Positions 18,663 through 28,261 of a DNA stretch of 64,000 nt are shown here, one piece after another. Position numbers and translations under genes: made by a program. Position 1 is the stretch's first letter; the number at the start of each line of letters is the position of its first letter. The DNA is from Bacillota bacterium (lineage in GTDB: Bacteria > Bacillota > Clostridia > Acetivibrionales > DSM-1351). The stretch covers positions 124,001-188,000 of the forward strand of contig JAEYHZ010000022.1 in assembly GCA_023409265.1 (NCBI GenBank), read 5' to 3'. The notes under the pieces are model-generated. The model was not told the DNA's origin. It did not search any database and was given only the letters and a program-made list of their open reading frames with translations.

Positions 18663-21135
18663 ATATGTTATATTAACTGTATTTCAAAAGCCTATCCGCT
18701 TAACTCTCATTTTGATAACAATATGCCTGTCCGGGGCGGCTATACTTGCTTCGGTTTCCATATCGGATACAATGCTGAAAACCACTACCAATAAATGGCG
18801 CAGTGAATACGGATACTCGGATATTGTTGTTACATCCCGGCTATCCTCTCCATCACGTTACTTTGACCAGTATAAAATAGAGAAATACAACAATTATTAT
18901 AACTATTCAGTAAAAAAAATCAGTGCAAGCGGCAGCATTGGCGACCATTCCTTTATTTTTCACGGATATACTCTTGACACCTTGTTGAAAATGCTTGAGC
19001 TTCAGAAATTAAAGGGTCTTGACGCATCTCATTTTACAGGTAATATGATAATCGTCAGTGAAAAATATGCTTATGAAAATAAGGTAAATAAAGGTGATGT
19101 ACTGACATTACAGATAGATGGCCGTAAAGTACAGCTTGTTGTGTATTCAGTGTTTCCTTCCGACGGTCCCTTTGCTTACGAAAAGGATGATTACTCTGCA
19201 ATAGTTCCATTTGAAAAAGTGCAGGCCTTATCAGGGCATTTGGGTAAGGCTGATACAGTATACATCGGACTGAAAAAAGGTGTGTCCAAGACTCATATGA
19301 TATTAAGGTTGGCTGAACTATATAAAGAATACAAGGTAAGCGAAACATATTCCGCGGATCATGTTCGTCTGCAAACAAACAGAAGTGCTGTTCCTTTTGT
19401 ATTTATGTCTGTACTCCTATGTCTGATGGCTGTGTATGTAATCTACATAATTTTTCAAAACATTGTTATTGAACGTATGCCGCAAATTGGCGTGTTACGT
19501 GCTATGGGAGCAGGCAAATTCAATGCGGATATGGTGGTGCTGTTAGAGGGCTTTGTTTATGGAATAGCTGGCGGTATTTCCAGTCTGGGAACAGGTATTC
19601 TATTTCTTTTTTTGCTGACACGGCACCTTCTTTCAGCAGAGGCTGCCAGTGATGTTAAAATAGCAGTTTCTAACCGGCATATTGCATTAACTATGCTAAT
19701 ATCTATTGGAATGAGTATAATTGGAGGATATTTGTCTCTCCGAAAATATAAATCAATGCCAATCATCGGACTTATTAAACAAAATACTGATAATCAGGGT
19801 CATTTTCGCTTAGCAAGGCCACTAGCAGCCGTAGTACTTTTTATTGCTTCATTGGCAGTACTTCTACTATTGCAGTCTCTTAACGGTCTCGTAATTTATG
19901 TATCACTAGTCATAATAATAATGCTATCCTTTTTGATAGCCTCTCCATTTATATTTAGAATCTTCGTATTATTTGCCAAAAGACTTCTTTATTCAGTTAA
20001 GGGTATATTTAAAATAGTGTCCTTATCAATTCAGAATCAAAGGAGCTTTGTAATAGCTTCCACTATTCTGGCGGTAATTATGTCTACAGGTATAATAATA
20101 GATACTATTAATTTCAGTAACTCCGAAGGCAGCAGGGAATACTTTGGCAGATTTCATTATGAAATGGAGATCTCTGCAGGGGATCTGACGCTGGGAAGGC
20201 TGAATACACTAACTCAACTTCCCGGAGTTTCCGAAGTGTGTGCAAATTACTATTCAACAGTTACCGAAGTGAAAGGTCAGAGCATATCCATATACAGGAT
20301 TCATGGAGTCGATACGCAGAAAGCTCCTGATTTTATGGATTACAATATGTCCAGCAGTTACGACATACCTTTCGAGCAGCTTGAAAAAGGAAGAAACATT
20401 CTGCTAACAAAAACACTTGGACGTATTTACAAAGTAAAAGAAAACGACGAAATTATTCTGAAAATATATGCATATAACGGGGCATATAGGGAAGTTGCCT
20501 ATAAGATTTCAGGCTTTTTTGATGATGAGTATACCAAACTGGGAAGGTATGCACTTATATCCCAGAAAAATTTCGCAGAGGATTTTCAACCAAGCCAATA
20601 TTCTTCCATATCGGTTAAATCTGACGACGTTGCTGCTGCACTTTCATCCATGCAAAGTGCCTACCGCGACAGACAGGCGCAGATTGAAACTGTTAGGGAG
20701 AGGCAGGAGAGTACTATTGAGGAAAGCAGACTGACAATATCTTCCATGAATTGGATATCAAATATTTCTATGATAACAGGTATCTCCGGCATGCTTTTTA
20801 TCATGCTGCTGTCATTTAAGTGCCGTGCCGGAGAACTTGCTATTTATGGAGCTATGGGTCTTCCTAAAGGAGGGATTGGAAGGATGCTTTTTTATGAGTT
20901 GCTTTTATCCGGTGTTGCAGGCATATTTTCAGGAGTTGTAATGGGCTGTATCATTAGCTATATTGCCCTGCCAAAATTGATTTTTTCACTTCAGATTGCC
21001 ATGAGGATATATTTCAGCATAGGTACAATTCTTAATTCTTGCTTTAAGGGCTTATTAATATGTCTTTTATCAGGAGCAATAGGCTTGATCAATTACAGCA
21101 GAACTACACTTATGGGAGGGCTTCGCAGTGAATAA
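18646..21135 (+). CDS. ABC exporter permease, FtsX/MacB-like, two FtsX units
   Basis: Large permease (829 aa) with TM1 near residues 15-35, a long extracytoplasmic region to about 250, then a first FtsX domain (ERMPQIGVLRAMGAGKFNADMVVLLEGFVYG). A second extracytoplasmic part and a second FtsX domain follow near the C-terminus (GELAIYGAMGLPKGGIGRMLFYELLLSG). This layout is that of the DUF214-type permeases that move lipids, lipoproteins or peptides rather than import sugars. It starts inside the lipoprotein gene and its stop overlaps the next ATPase, so the three are coupled. Confidence 0.9.
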   Translation: MIILFKYVILTVFQKPIRLTLILITICLSGAAILASVSISDTMLKTTTNKWRSEYGYSDIVVTSRLSSPSRYFDQYKIEKYNNYYNYSVKKISASGSIGDHSFIFHGYTLDTLLKMLELQKLKGLDASHFTGNMIIVSEKYAYENKVNKGDVLTLQIDGRKVQLVVYSVFPSDGPFAYEKDDYSAIVPFEKVQALSGHLGKADTVYIGLKKGVSKTHMILRLAELYKEYKVSETYSADHVRLQTNRSAVPFVFMSVLLCLMAVYVIYIIFQNIVIERMPQIGVLRAMGAGKFNADMVVLLEGFVYGIAGGISSLGTGILFLFLLTRHLLSAEAASDVKIAVSNRHIALTMLISIGMSIIGGYLSLRKYKSMPIIGLIKQNTDNQGHFRLARPLAAVVLFIASLAVLLLLQSLNGLVIYVSLVIIIMLSFLIASPFIFRIFVLFAKRLLYSVKGIFKIVSLSIQNQRSFVIASTILAVIMSTGIIIDTINFSNSEGSREYFGRFHYEMEISAGDLTLGRLNTLTQLPGVSEVCANYYSTVTEVKGQSISIYRIHGVDTQKAPDFMDYNMSSSYDIPFEQLEKGRNILLTKTLGRIYKVKENDEIILKIYAYNGAYREVAYKISGFFDDEYTKLGRYALISQKNFAEDFQPSQYSSISVKSDDVAAALSSMQSAYRDRQAQIETVRERQESTIEESRLTISSMNWISNISMITGISGMLFIMLLSFKCRAGELAIYGAMGLPKGGIGRMLFYELLLSGVAGIFSGVVMGCIISYIALPKLIFSLQIAMRIYFSIGTILNSCFKGLLICLLSGAIGLINYSRTTLMGGLRSE

Positions 21136-21796
21136 CTACATTCTTGAAACGAGCGGTCTGCGCAAGGAATATGTTAATGGAGAATTTAAAACAGAGATTT
21201 TAAAGGGAATAAGTGTTGGTTTTGAAGACGGTGAATTTTGCGCCATAACAGGCCGTTCGGGCTCGGGAAAGAGTACATTGCTGCATATACTTGGAATGCT
21301 TGATACACCAACAAGCGGAACAATTAAAATATTTGGTCAGGATATAGCTGGACTATCTGACAAAAAACAAGCCGCCTTAAGAAGAAAAAACATTGGCTTT
21401 ATTTTTCAGTCATTTTATTTAATTCCGGGGCTTACAGTATATGAAAATGTTATTATGCCCAATCTTCTGGATAAACGTAAAGTAAATCACAATTTCATCA
21501 ATATGCTTCTGGAAACCGTCGGACTTGTTCACAGAAAAGATCACAGGCCTTCACAATTATCAGGGGGAGAACAGCAGCGGACAGCAATTGCGAGAGCACT
21601 TGCAAACAATCCCACACTTTTGCTTGCAGATGAGCCGACAGGAAACCTTGATTCAAATAATTCCATTCAAATTATGGAATTACTGCGCCGGATAAATATC
21701 GATAACGGAGTGACCATTGCTATGGTCACACATTCGGAAGGATTTGCCCGGCAGTGCCACAGGATTATTAAAATGAAGGATGGGATTATATCATGA
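21128..21796 (+). CDS. ABC exporter ATPase (MacB/LolD type)
   Basis: Nucleotide-binding subunit for the preceding permease. Walker A GRSGSGKST, Q-loop FQSFYLIPGLT, signature LSGGEQQR, Walker B LLLADEPTGNLDS and H-loop VTHSEG are all intact; 222 aa is typical. GTG start at 21128 inside the end of the permease gene. Confidence 0.95.
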   Translation: MNNYILETSGLRKEYVNGEFKTEILKGISVGFEDGEFCAITGRSGSGKSTLLHILGMLDTPTSGTIKIFGQDIAGLSDKKQAALRRKNIGFIFQSFYLIPGLTVYENVIMPNLLDKRKVNHNFINMLLETVGLVHRKDHRPSQLSGGEQQRTAIARALANNPTLLLADEPTGNLDSNNSIQIMELLRRINIDNGVTIAMVTHSEGFARQCHRIIKMKDGIIS

Positions 21797-22010
21797 TGTT
21801 TTGATACGGGAGTGGTATAATTTGTATAACGAGGCAATAGATGTCCCCCACCTCTACAGGTGGCGGGTACCGCTTCGGTTTTCAGGCGGTGAACACATAC
21901 TTCCCGCCTCGTTGAAACGCGTAGAGGTAATAAAATTTTTCTACAGCCGAAAAATTTTATCTGAACCTATGCGTTATAATAATGGTTAAATACCCGTGTA
22001 AAAACAGGAG
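21797..22010 (+). ncRNA. Structured, G+C-rich insert, possible IS200/IS605-type end or omega-like RNA
   Basis: No credible gene. The central part (about 21828-21927) is far richer in G+C than its surroundings and can fold several ways. Seen are CCACCT/AGGTGG around a CTAC loop (21848-21863), GGCGGG/CCCGCC (21862-21867 with 21903-21908) enclosing ACCGCTT/AGGCGGT (21869-21875 with 21884-21890), AACGAGGC/GCCTCGTT (21828-21835 with 21906-21913), and CCTCTAC/GTAGAGG (21851-21857 with 21921-21927), which crosses the previous pair as a pseudoknot. TATAACG/CGTTATA (21825-21831 with 21972-21978) can close the element. A separate 11-bp A/T hairpin lies at 21930-21960. The CCCCCACCT/AGGTGG hairpin recalls ends of IS200/IS605 elements, but no tnpA or tnpB is present. 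A cis-regulatory leader for the second pump is the alternative. Confidence 0.4.
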
Positions 22011-22019
22011 GTGCTGTAT

Positions 22020-23168
22020 TTGAAACCGGTATCAAATATGAAATACTATAAACATAACAAAGGACGGCTGTTTCTTTTAGTAGTACCTCTGTTGCTTTGT
22101 GTAATTTTACTGCATACGGTATATATGATCATAAACTCGTATTACAGTGTTCAATACAATGCATTCGTTGAAACCCGCAAGCATTATACAAGCATTCAGG
22201 CTAGAGGAAGTCTTATAAAAACGGAAATTCTTACAACGATTGAGAACAATGAGGATACTCAAAAGGTAGTTCCGTGTGTTTTAGGCTATACAGAAATCGA
22301 AAGTGTTCTGTCAACTGTTGGCGTCAGAGTCTATTTGCTATATCAGAACGATCTAAGGGAGTTTATGGATAAAATGAATCTTAAACTTGCGGTGGGGAGG
22401 CTGCCTGATCCCGGTAAGAACGAAATCATTCTTCATGAGAATATAGTAAAAAATAAAAATTTGACAATAGGTGACACAATTGGTAATGATATTGCCGCAA
22501 AGGAAAAACTCCCGGGACAGTATCGTATTGTAGGTACATTGAAAGGTAAGGCACTGGCGGGTTTTGCATCCCTTGAAGCATGGAAGGAGGCGATCGGTGA
22601 AGACAATCCCGAACAATACGGTGTATTGATTTATGCAAAAGAAGGAAAGCTTGACAGCCTGAACCGTTATCTCAGCTATCTGCCGCTTACAGGCAATGAT
22701 CTCAGCAGCTACAGCAACAGTTGGTCTGACTTTACCGAGTCTTCTGAAAGTATATATTTGTTACTAAATGTAATCTATGGCTCGGTGCTGATTATAGTGT
22801 CGGTATGCCTCGGGTTTCTGACATATCTCTTTTACCATGGAAGACTGAAAGAATTTGCCATACTGAATGTAATAGGGTATTCCCGCCAGACTATTATATT
22901 AAGAAATATATCCGAAGTACTAGTACTTAACTTCTTATCTGCTATAAGCGGAATATTGTGTTCAATAATAATCGGACTGGTGCTTAATCAAGCAGTCTTT
23001 ATAGCAAAAGGAACACCTTTGAACGTTTTAGATCCCAAAGCAATTATTTTGTCTCTTTGTATTCCAATGTTATGTATAATTGTTCAGACTGTGTCAATTG
23101 GAATTTCCTTTAATAAAAAAATAGATATTGTAGGGGTTATAGAAATGGAAGACGGAGGTGCTATGTGA
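22020..23168 (+). CDS. Second ABC exporter permease, FtsX-like
   Basis: Single-unit MacB-like permease (383 aa): TM1 about residues 15-38, an extracytoplasmic MacB_PCD-like domain to about 230, then three membrane helices with the FtsX signature (KEFAILNVIGYSRQTIILRNISEVLVLNF split across the loop). The open frame begins with GTG 22011, but AGGAGGTG (22006-22013) overlaps that codon and is 6 bases before TTG 22020, the better start. The stop overlaps the GTG of the next ATPase. It forms a second permease/ATPase pair in the same efflux locus. Confidence 0.9.
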   Translation: MKPVSNMKYYKHNKGRLFLLVVPLLLCVILLHTVYMIINSYYSVQYNAFVETRKHYTSIQARGSLIKTEILTTIENNEDTQKVVPCVLGYTEIESVLSTVGVRVYLLYQNDLREFMDKMNLKLAVGRLPDPGKNEIILHENIVKNKNLTIGDTIGNDIAAKEKLPGQYRIVGTLKGKALAGFASLEAWKEAIGEDNPEQYGVLIYAKEGKLDSLNRYLSYLPLTGNDLSSYSNSWSDFTESSESIYLLLNVIYGSVLIIVSVCLGFLTYLFYHGRLKEFAILNVIGYSRQTIILRNISEVLVLNFLSAISGILCSIIIGLVLNQAVFIAKGTPLNVLDPKAIILSLCIPMLCIIVQTVSIGISFNKKIDIVGVIEMEDGGAM

Positions 23169-23821
23169 AAATTGAAGGCAGGGAACTGACATTAATATTT
23201 GATGGCGATAAGGATAATTTGACCGTAGCAGTAGACAATTTTGATATTTCCGTTGAACCAAATGGACTACTGGGCATTATGGGTCCCTCAGGCAGCGGTA
23301 AAAGCTCGATTTTATACTTGTTGTCCGGATTGAAAAGGCCAACCGCAGGTTCAGTATTTTATGATGACAGAGACATATTGCTGTTCAATGACAATGATAT
23401 GAACACCATAAGACAGGAAAGATTCGGCTTTATATTTCAGAGGCACTATCTTATTGCTCATCTGGGTATATTGGAAAACATATTACTTCCTCTTAAAGTA
23501 ATTTCACCAGAAGATACCGAACGGGCTCTCGACCTTATGAAAAAAGTGGGCTTGTTGAAATATAAGGATAAGAAGCCGGGTGAAATATCAGTTGGTGAAA
23601 GACAAAAGGCCGCAATAATCAGAGCGTTAATTAACAGGCCTGAGGTATTGTTTGCAGATGAGCCTACTGCATCGCTTGACATGGATTCTGCAGTATTTGC
23701 AATGGAGCTGATTGAAGATTGTATGAAGGATGGCAGCGTAATTGTTGTTACACATGATTATAAAATACTGAAGGACGCAGACAGAATTATTCATATAAGA
23801 GACGGAAAACAAGTTTTATAA
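23165..23821 (+). CDS. Second ABC exporter ATPase with a degenerate signature motif
   Basis: Walker A GPSGSGKSS, Q-loop FQRHYLIAHLG, Walker B LFADEPTASLD and H-loop VTHDYK are present. The signature reads ISVGERQK instead of LSGGQQQR: the second position Gly is Val. This may lower ATPase activity or make one site of a heteromeric pump non-canonical. GTG start; coupled to the preceding permease. Family is the MacB/LolD exporter group. Confidence 0.92.
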   Translation: MKIEGRELTLIFDGDKDNLTVAVDNFDISVEPNGLLGIMGPSGSGKSSILYLLSGLKRPTAGSVFYDDRDILLFNDNDMNTIRQERFGFIFQRHYLIAHLGILENILLPLKVISPEDTERALDLMKKVGLLKYKDKKPGEISVGERQKAAIIRALINRPEVLFADEPTASLDMDSAVFAMELIEDCMKDGSVIVVTHDYKILKDADRIIHIRDGKQVL

Positions 23822-23875
23822 GCCTAAGGCATTAAATTTTTCTAAAATAAACTTGTATGAGAGTGGGTTGGAAAA

Positions 23876-25063
23876 ATGAAGAAAACATTAATAATCATAA
23901 TTATTTCAATTTTATGCTTAACAGCCTGCAGTAGAGATAATAAGAATGAAGAGGTAATTCCTATTGATGACAGGGATAATTCCATCACTACGTTTGGTGT
24001 AATTAAATGCCACAATACTAAAGGTATTGTAGTTCCATTCAATACAAGTATAAAAAGAGTACTGACAGGAGAAGGTGAGGAAGTTGAAAAGGGACAGTCC
24101 CTTATTGAACTTGATTTATCGGAATATAATCAGCAAACGGATAAGATAATAAACGAAACTTATAGTTTGAAGCAGCGGCTGGAAGACCTGGAAATTAAGC
24201 TAAAAACCTTAAAGGATCAAGCACTTCTCAAAACTAATAATTTAAATCAAACTATGATGTCTTTAAATAAAAAATTAATTGATACCAACAACTACATAAA
24301 AACAGGGTTATCCCCTGAGAACAGAAAATTGATTCTTATGCTTGAAATTGCAGAAGATGACCTCTCAGTTGAAAAATCAAATTTATTGGATTTTCAAATA
24401 TTATATGCTGAAGGAGCAGTATCTTTAAAGGATTATCAGCAACAGCAAAGGAATGTGAAATCGAAAGAACAGAAAATAAAAGAAATTAAATTGGAAATAG
24501 ATGCTTTAAAGCAAAAATATCAATCAGATGCCGATTCTCTGGAAATATCAATTAATCAGAATAAAAGTGAAATTACAGATTTGGAAGCTGACGCGTCAAA
24601 TGAGCTAAGAGAACTAAAAGCTTCAATTGAGCAAAGTAAAAAACTTCTATCCTCAGCAGAAGCAGAGCTGCAGAAATTAACAGATAGTATCGATAAAGCC
24701 TCTATACGAAACGGCTTCCTGGTATGTGATATGAAAAGGGCTGCAATAGAAAGTATCAGGTACAACCCCGGGGATACAATCGATGCAGGCAGTATTATTA
24801 CAAATTTAATGGATCTTGAAAGCTTGTATTTAGAGGTCGGAATAGAAGAACAAAGCATATTAAATGTACATATGGATTCAAAGGTACAAATCATTCCGGA
24901 AATGGATAAGACAAAATTTTATACGGGCAGAGTTACATTCATCTCTTCTGTTGCTGAACAGATAAACAATGAGACGATGATTGCAGTAAAAATAAGTATC
25001 GACAGCCCCGATGAATTATTAAAGCCGAATTCCAATGTAAAAGTTAAAATTCTTTCGGAATGA
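23876..25063 (+). CDS. Membrane-fusion/periplasmic-adaptor lipoprotein of the efflux system
   Basis: Lipoprotein signal peptide MKKTLIIIIISILCLTAC, then the barrel-sandwich half (IKRVLTGEGEEVEKGQSLIELD), a long antiparallel coiled coil (about residues 80-265, rich in K, E, L and Q) and the returning beta-barrel (MKRAAIESIRYNPGDTIDAGS; LYLEVGIEEQSI). This is the HlyD/MacA adaptor architecture (395 aa). In a Gram-positive it anchors to the outer face of the membrane and links the pump to the wall or accepts substrate. One adaptor serves two permease/ATPase pairs here. Confidence 0.9.
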   Translation: MKKTLIIIIISILCLTACSRDNKNEEVIPIDDRDNSITTFGVIKCHNTKGIVVPFNTSIKRVLTGEGEEVEKGQSLIELDLSEYNQQTDKIINETYSLKQRLEDLEIKLKTLKDQALLKTNNLNQTMMSLNKKLIDTNNYIKTGLSPENRKLILMLEIAEDDLSVEKSNLLDFQILYAEGAVSLKDYQQQQRNVKSKEQKIKEIKLEIDALKQKYQSDADSLEISINQNKSEITDLEADASNELRELKASIEQSKKLLSSAEAELQKLTDSIDKASIRNGFLVCDMKRAAIESIRYNPGDTIDAGSIITNLMDLESLYLEVGIEEQSILNVHMDSKVQIIPEMDKTKFYTGRVTFISSVAEQINNETMIAVKISIDSPDELLKPNSNVKVKILSE

Positions 25064-25147
25064 ATAGCACAGAAAGATATATCGGCAGGGGAGAAGAAAT
25101 ATAGAATCAAACAAAGTTAATTAGCAATTCGTTGAGGATAAAGTCTC

Positions 25148-25187
25148 GTATGACAGCTCCCATAAATGTGTTTGGCAGCTGTCATAC
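25148..25187. other. Hairpin between convergent genes
   Basis: GTATGACAGCT (25148-25158) and AGCTGTCATAC (25177-25187) form a perfect 11-bp stem. No U-tract follows on either strand, so it is a weak candidate for a bidirectional terminator. Confidence 0.45.
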
Positions 25188-25258
25188 ACAAAAAATGATT
25201 CTGTTAAAGCTTACTTAACTGTTAAGCAAGTAAATTTAAACCGGTGTAAAAATGAGGA

Positions 25259-28200
25259 TCAATTTGTTTCTGAATAGTCCTGCTCAGGAACCCACCAGTT
25301 GCCTGATACAATGATTGAGGAAAGCAGGCGGATGGTGTTTCCAAAGTAAAGATCATCCTTTGTTGAAAATTTCATGTTGTAATCCCATAAATCATTGAGC
25401 CACTGCTGATTCTCCTTATTTACCATAGCACTTACCATAAGCGGTGCAGAAAAGGACATATCCTCATAATCCTCTAATATAGTACCATCCAGCTTGTAAC
25501 CTGCTCTTATGTTCTCAGGCCTGTTTTGAGTTTTCTGACGGAACCACTTGTTTAATTTGTTCAGCTGTATTAATGCTCTTGTATCACCTGCTGTAAGATA
25601 ATCAACAGAAATTCTCCATGGGGTCCTGCAGGAGTTATATGAGTAGGCACCGTCTGTCTCTGACTCTAAAAAGTTTGGAGGAGCAGGAATAAAAACACCG
25701 TTCTCTTTTACAACAAAATCAGGAAGCAATCCGGTAGCCGGACTGTACTTATCAGAAATTCCCTGAATAATAGCATAGGTTTTATCAATTACCTTGTTCC
25801 AGCGGTTATCACCTGAAGCTTTTTCAAAAGCTTTCAGATGCTGCAGCATAAAGTCGGAAGGGCGTGTGGAAGGTTCCTTGTCGGATGCCCAGTCTCCCAG
25901 CTTCAATATCCATTCTTTTTGGTTTACATCACTTTCCATTATGGCATTGATAATTTTTTTAGCTTCGGCAAGGTAATTTATATTACCCTTACTGCCCCAC
26001 TGCTTGTGGGCCAGAAGCAGGGAATAGGCTATATCCATATCTCCGTCCGTTGCAGAGTCAACACCGTTTATATTAACAATCTTACCGTTTTTATCAGCCT
26101 GCTGCCATGCCATCAGATTTTTATTTTTTTCGCTTGGATGCGCTCTGAAATATCTGTACATTCCATCAAAACATACTTTTGCTTCGGGATCATGTCCTGC
26201 CATCAGGGCCAGAAGCATCATACCATAGCCATGAGCTTCAGAGACTGTTATTTCATTATCTGTAAACCAGTCTCCATCGCTGTACCAGACATAATACTCC
26301 TCTGGATTATATGGATTAAGTTTTAGGTATTTGGCCTTCCATTCATCGTATAGTCTGGCAACCGTCCTGTCCATTTGCTCCTGTGTAATATGGTTGGGTT
26401 TTATTGTTCCCTTAGTGTAGAAGGCGTGCTGAGGGAAAGCCATGACCGGGGTCCCGGTACCGGGAACAAGTTCTGCAGCCAGCTTCACCTGAACCGGCTC
26501 GGAATTGTTTCTGGCACCGACTGCCTTGATAACAAACTCATAATTTTTTTCTGAGGTAATATTGTCAATTGCATAGCTGTAATCAGTTTGCCCCTTAATA
26601 ACCGGAATATATGTACTCCAGTTTGTTTTTATCCTGTTATTTTTCTCATACAGCCTGAAGCCCCTTACTTCTTCTGTAACTCCTGAAGGTGCTTTCCAGG
26701 AAACTACAGCTTTGGCTCCGGTTTGTGAAACCTTGGCATTCTCAACTTTTGCAGGTTGGTTATCGTTCCTGGTTATTGTATAATGATCGTATACTGCAAG
26801 GTCTTCGCCGATTTTTGCAGTGTAGGTTGTAACCTTAAGCTCGTTCGTTTTAACAGATACATCAACGAACATTTTCTTAGAGGGTTGTTCATCCAGCCAT
26901 GACCAGTAATCTACAGGAAGCTTGTCGGGAGGGAGAGGTTTACCGTCTTCAGTAGTTGTCGGACTTTCATAAAATTTATATCCAACCGAGTTGGTCATCA
27001 TATAAACTGTTCCCCGGGGATCTATGGCAGCATACTTTCCATACTCCTTTAAAGGTTTATCCTTCAACATTTGATAAGACCGCATGTACATATGATCGTG
27101 GCCCACAAACACCATATCTACTCCCAGTTCGTCAAAAACGGGGATAAGATACTTGCTGTAAAATTTCATCCTGTTGGCTTCCCACCACGTTCCATTTTCT
27201 CCTTTGGAATAAGGTCCTTTATGGAAGGAAACAAATTTCCATCTTGCATCAGATCTGGCAACCTGATTTTTCATCCATTCCAGCTGTGCATAGAACTCGG
27301 GATCGTCATACTCGATATCTCCCTTATCATTTAACTCCCCGGCAAATTGGGAATTAAACTGCATAAACAATGCATCTCCATACTCAAAAGCATAGACAGA
27401 CCCTTTTTGTGTTCTGCCGCCTATACCCGCATTTTCCGGGAGATTGAAGTGACTGAAAAAATTATCGGTATCAGTATTTTCATCTTCGTCATAATCCTTT
27501 ACTTCATGTCCACCCAGTACAGGTACTATAGGGCAGTTGGCCAGTTCCTTGTCCGGAACTCCCAACAGTGACTGCCATTCAGGTTCCTGATCTCCGTAGC
27601 TGACAAGATCGCCTGTGAGTATGAAGAACTTTGGGTCCACCTTGTTAATAGCTTTTCTTAAAGTATCCTTCCAGTACTTTGCCAACTCTGGAGATTCTGC
27701 ATGAGAATCAGAACCCACTGCAAAGTGAAAATCCTGTTTATCAGCAGCATCTGTAATGAAAGTGCCTGTCTGACCCCAACCTTCGGGATCACCATTGCCC
27801 ACCCGGTAGGAGTATTTGGTGTTAGGGGTCAGGTTATTTGCAATTACCTTATGACTGGTAAACTTGGTATATTTCTTATTATTTCTGTCATTAACAGACA
27901 TAAATACATTAACTGTTTCAGCTGTCCCATTAAAAGTAACAGCCTTATCTTCAGGGAAAAGCCCGTTTTTAACCTTTGATGCCTCAACTACCTGTACCTT
28001 TGTTCCGTTAATGCCTGGACCGGTATACCAGGCAAAAGCTCTGCAGGTCTTGGGATCTCCATTAAAGGTCATATTCAGAAGCCTGGGCTTTCTCGGGTCT
28101 TCTTTTGCCGCAGTATGTAAATCAGAGGGCTGTTTACCTGCTAAAGCAGCATTACCTGTGGCTTCAGCAAGTCCCGGAAAGTTTGTGAAGAGAATGGAAA

Positions 28201-28261
28201 GTGATAATATCAAAGATAGTAATATATAAACCTTTTTGTTGAGTTTATTAGTAGTGTACAT
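25259..28261 (-). CDS. Secreted purple-acid-phosphatase-like metallophosphoesterase fused to FnIII and a GH8 glycosidase
   Basis: Signal peptide about residues 1-35. An N-terminal FnIII-like domain (about 58-170) precedes a calcineurin-type metallophosphoesterase (177-395) with DSH (Asp185, His187), GDLV (Asp218), GGHE (250-253), FHKG (His347) and GHDH (387-390). The Asn of the usual GNHE is Gly251, so one metal ligand is missing. A second FnIII (500-595) leads to a GH8 domain (605-990): SEAHGYGM with acid Glu675, the GH8 signature ATDGDMDIA (737-745), and YNSCRTPWR. GH8 enzymes are endo-beta-1,4-glucanases, chitosanases or xylanases. TAAGCGCTTA and a TATAAT box lie upstream, shared with the adjacent LacI regulon. 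Both substrates are unknown; the fusion suggests a phosphate-decorated polysaccharide or wall polymer. Confidence 0.93.
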   Translation of the reverse strand: MYTTNKLNKKVYILLSLILSLSILFTNFPGLAEATGNAALAGKQPSDLHTAAKEDPRKPRLLNMTFNGDPKTCRAFAWYTGPGINGTKVQVVEASKVKNGLFPEDKAVTFNGTAETVNVFMSVNDRNNKKYTKFTSHKVIANNLTPNTKYSYRVGNGDPEGWGQTGTFITDAADKQDFHFAVGSDSHAESPELAKYWKDTLRKAINKVDPKFFILTGDLVSYGDQEPEWQSLLGVPDKELANCPIVPVLGGHEVKDYDEDENTDTDNFFSHFNLPENAGIGGRTQKGSVYAFEYGDALFMQFNSQFAGELNDKGDIEYDDPEFYAQLEWMKNQVARSDARWKFVSFHKGPYSKGENGTWWEANRMKFYSKYLIPVFDELGVDMVFVGHDHMYMRSYQMLKDKPLKEYGKYAAIDPRGTVYMMTNSVGYKFYESPTTTEDGKPLPPDKLPVDYWSWLDEQPSKKMFVDVSVKTNELKVTTYTAKIGEDLAVYDHYTITRNDNQPAKVENAKVSQTGAKAVVSWKAPSGVTEEVRGFRLYEKNNRIKTNWSTYIPVIKGQTDYSYAIDNITSEKNYEFVIKAVGARNNSEPVQVKLAAELVPGTGTPVMAFPQHAFYTKGTIKPNHITQEQMDRTVARLYDEWKAKYLKLNPYNPEEYYVWYSDGDWFTDNEITVSEAHGYGMMLLALMAGHDPEAKVCFDGMYRYFRAHPSEKNKNLMAWQQADKNGKIVNINGVDSATDGDMDIAYSLLLAHKQWGSKGNINYLAEAKKIINAIMESDVNQKEWILKLGDWASDKEPSTRPSDFMLQHLKAFEKASGDNRWNKVIDKTYAIIQGISDKYSPATGLLPDFVVKENGVFIPAPPNFLESETDGAYSYNSCRTPWRISVDYLTAGDTRALIQLNKLNKWFRQKTQNRPENIRAGYKLDGTILEDYEDMSFSAPLMVSAMVNKENQQWLNDLWDYNMKFSTKDDLYFGNTIRLLSSIIVSGNWWVPEQDYSETN

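Noticed and set aside
20468..20734. 88-codon plus-strand frame inside the double-FtsX permease
   Set aside because: Out-of-frame shadow of a well-supported gene.
21850..21873. T-box antiterminator (GGTGG...TACCGC similarity)
   Set aside because: The match to the T-box core is split by an insertion, there is no specifier stem, and the downstream gene is not an aminoacyl-tRNA or amino-acid gene.
21780..21989. 69-codon open frame across the structured insert
   Set aside because: No ribosome site; its codons follow the hairpin arms rather than protein-like sequence. It starts inside the ATPase gene.
25148..25187. Canonical bidirectional terminator
   Set aside because: The stem is perfect but neither strand has a U-tract; kept only as a hairpin.
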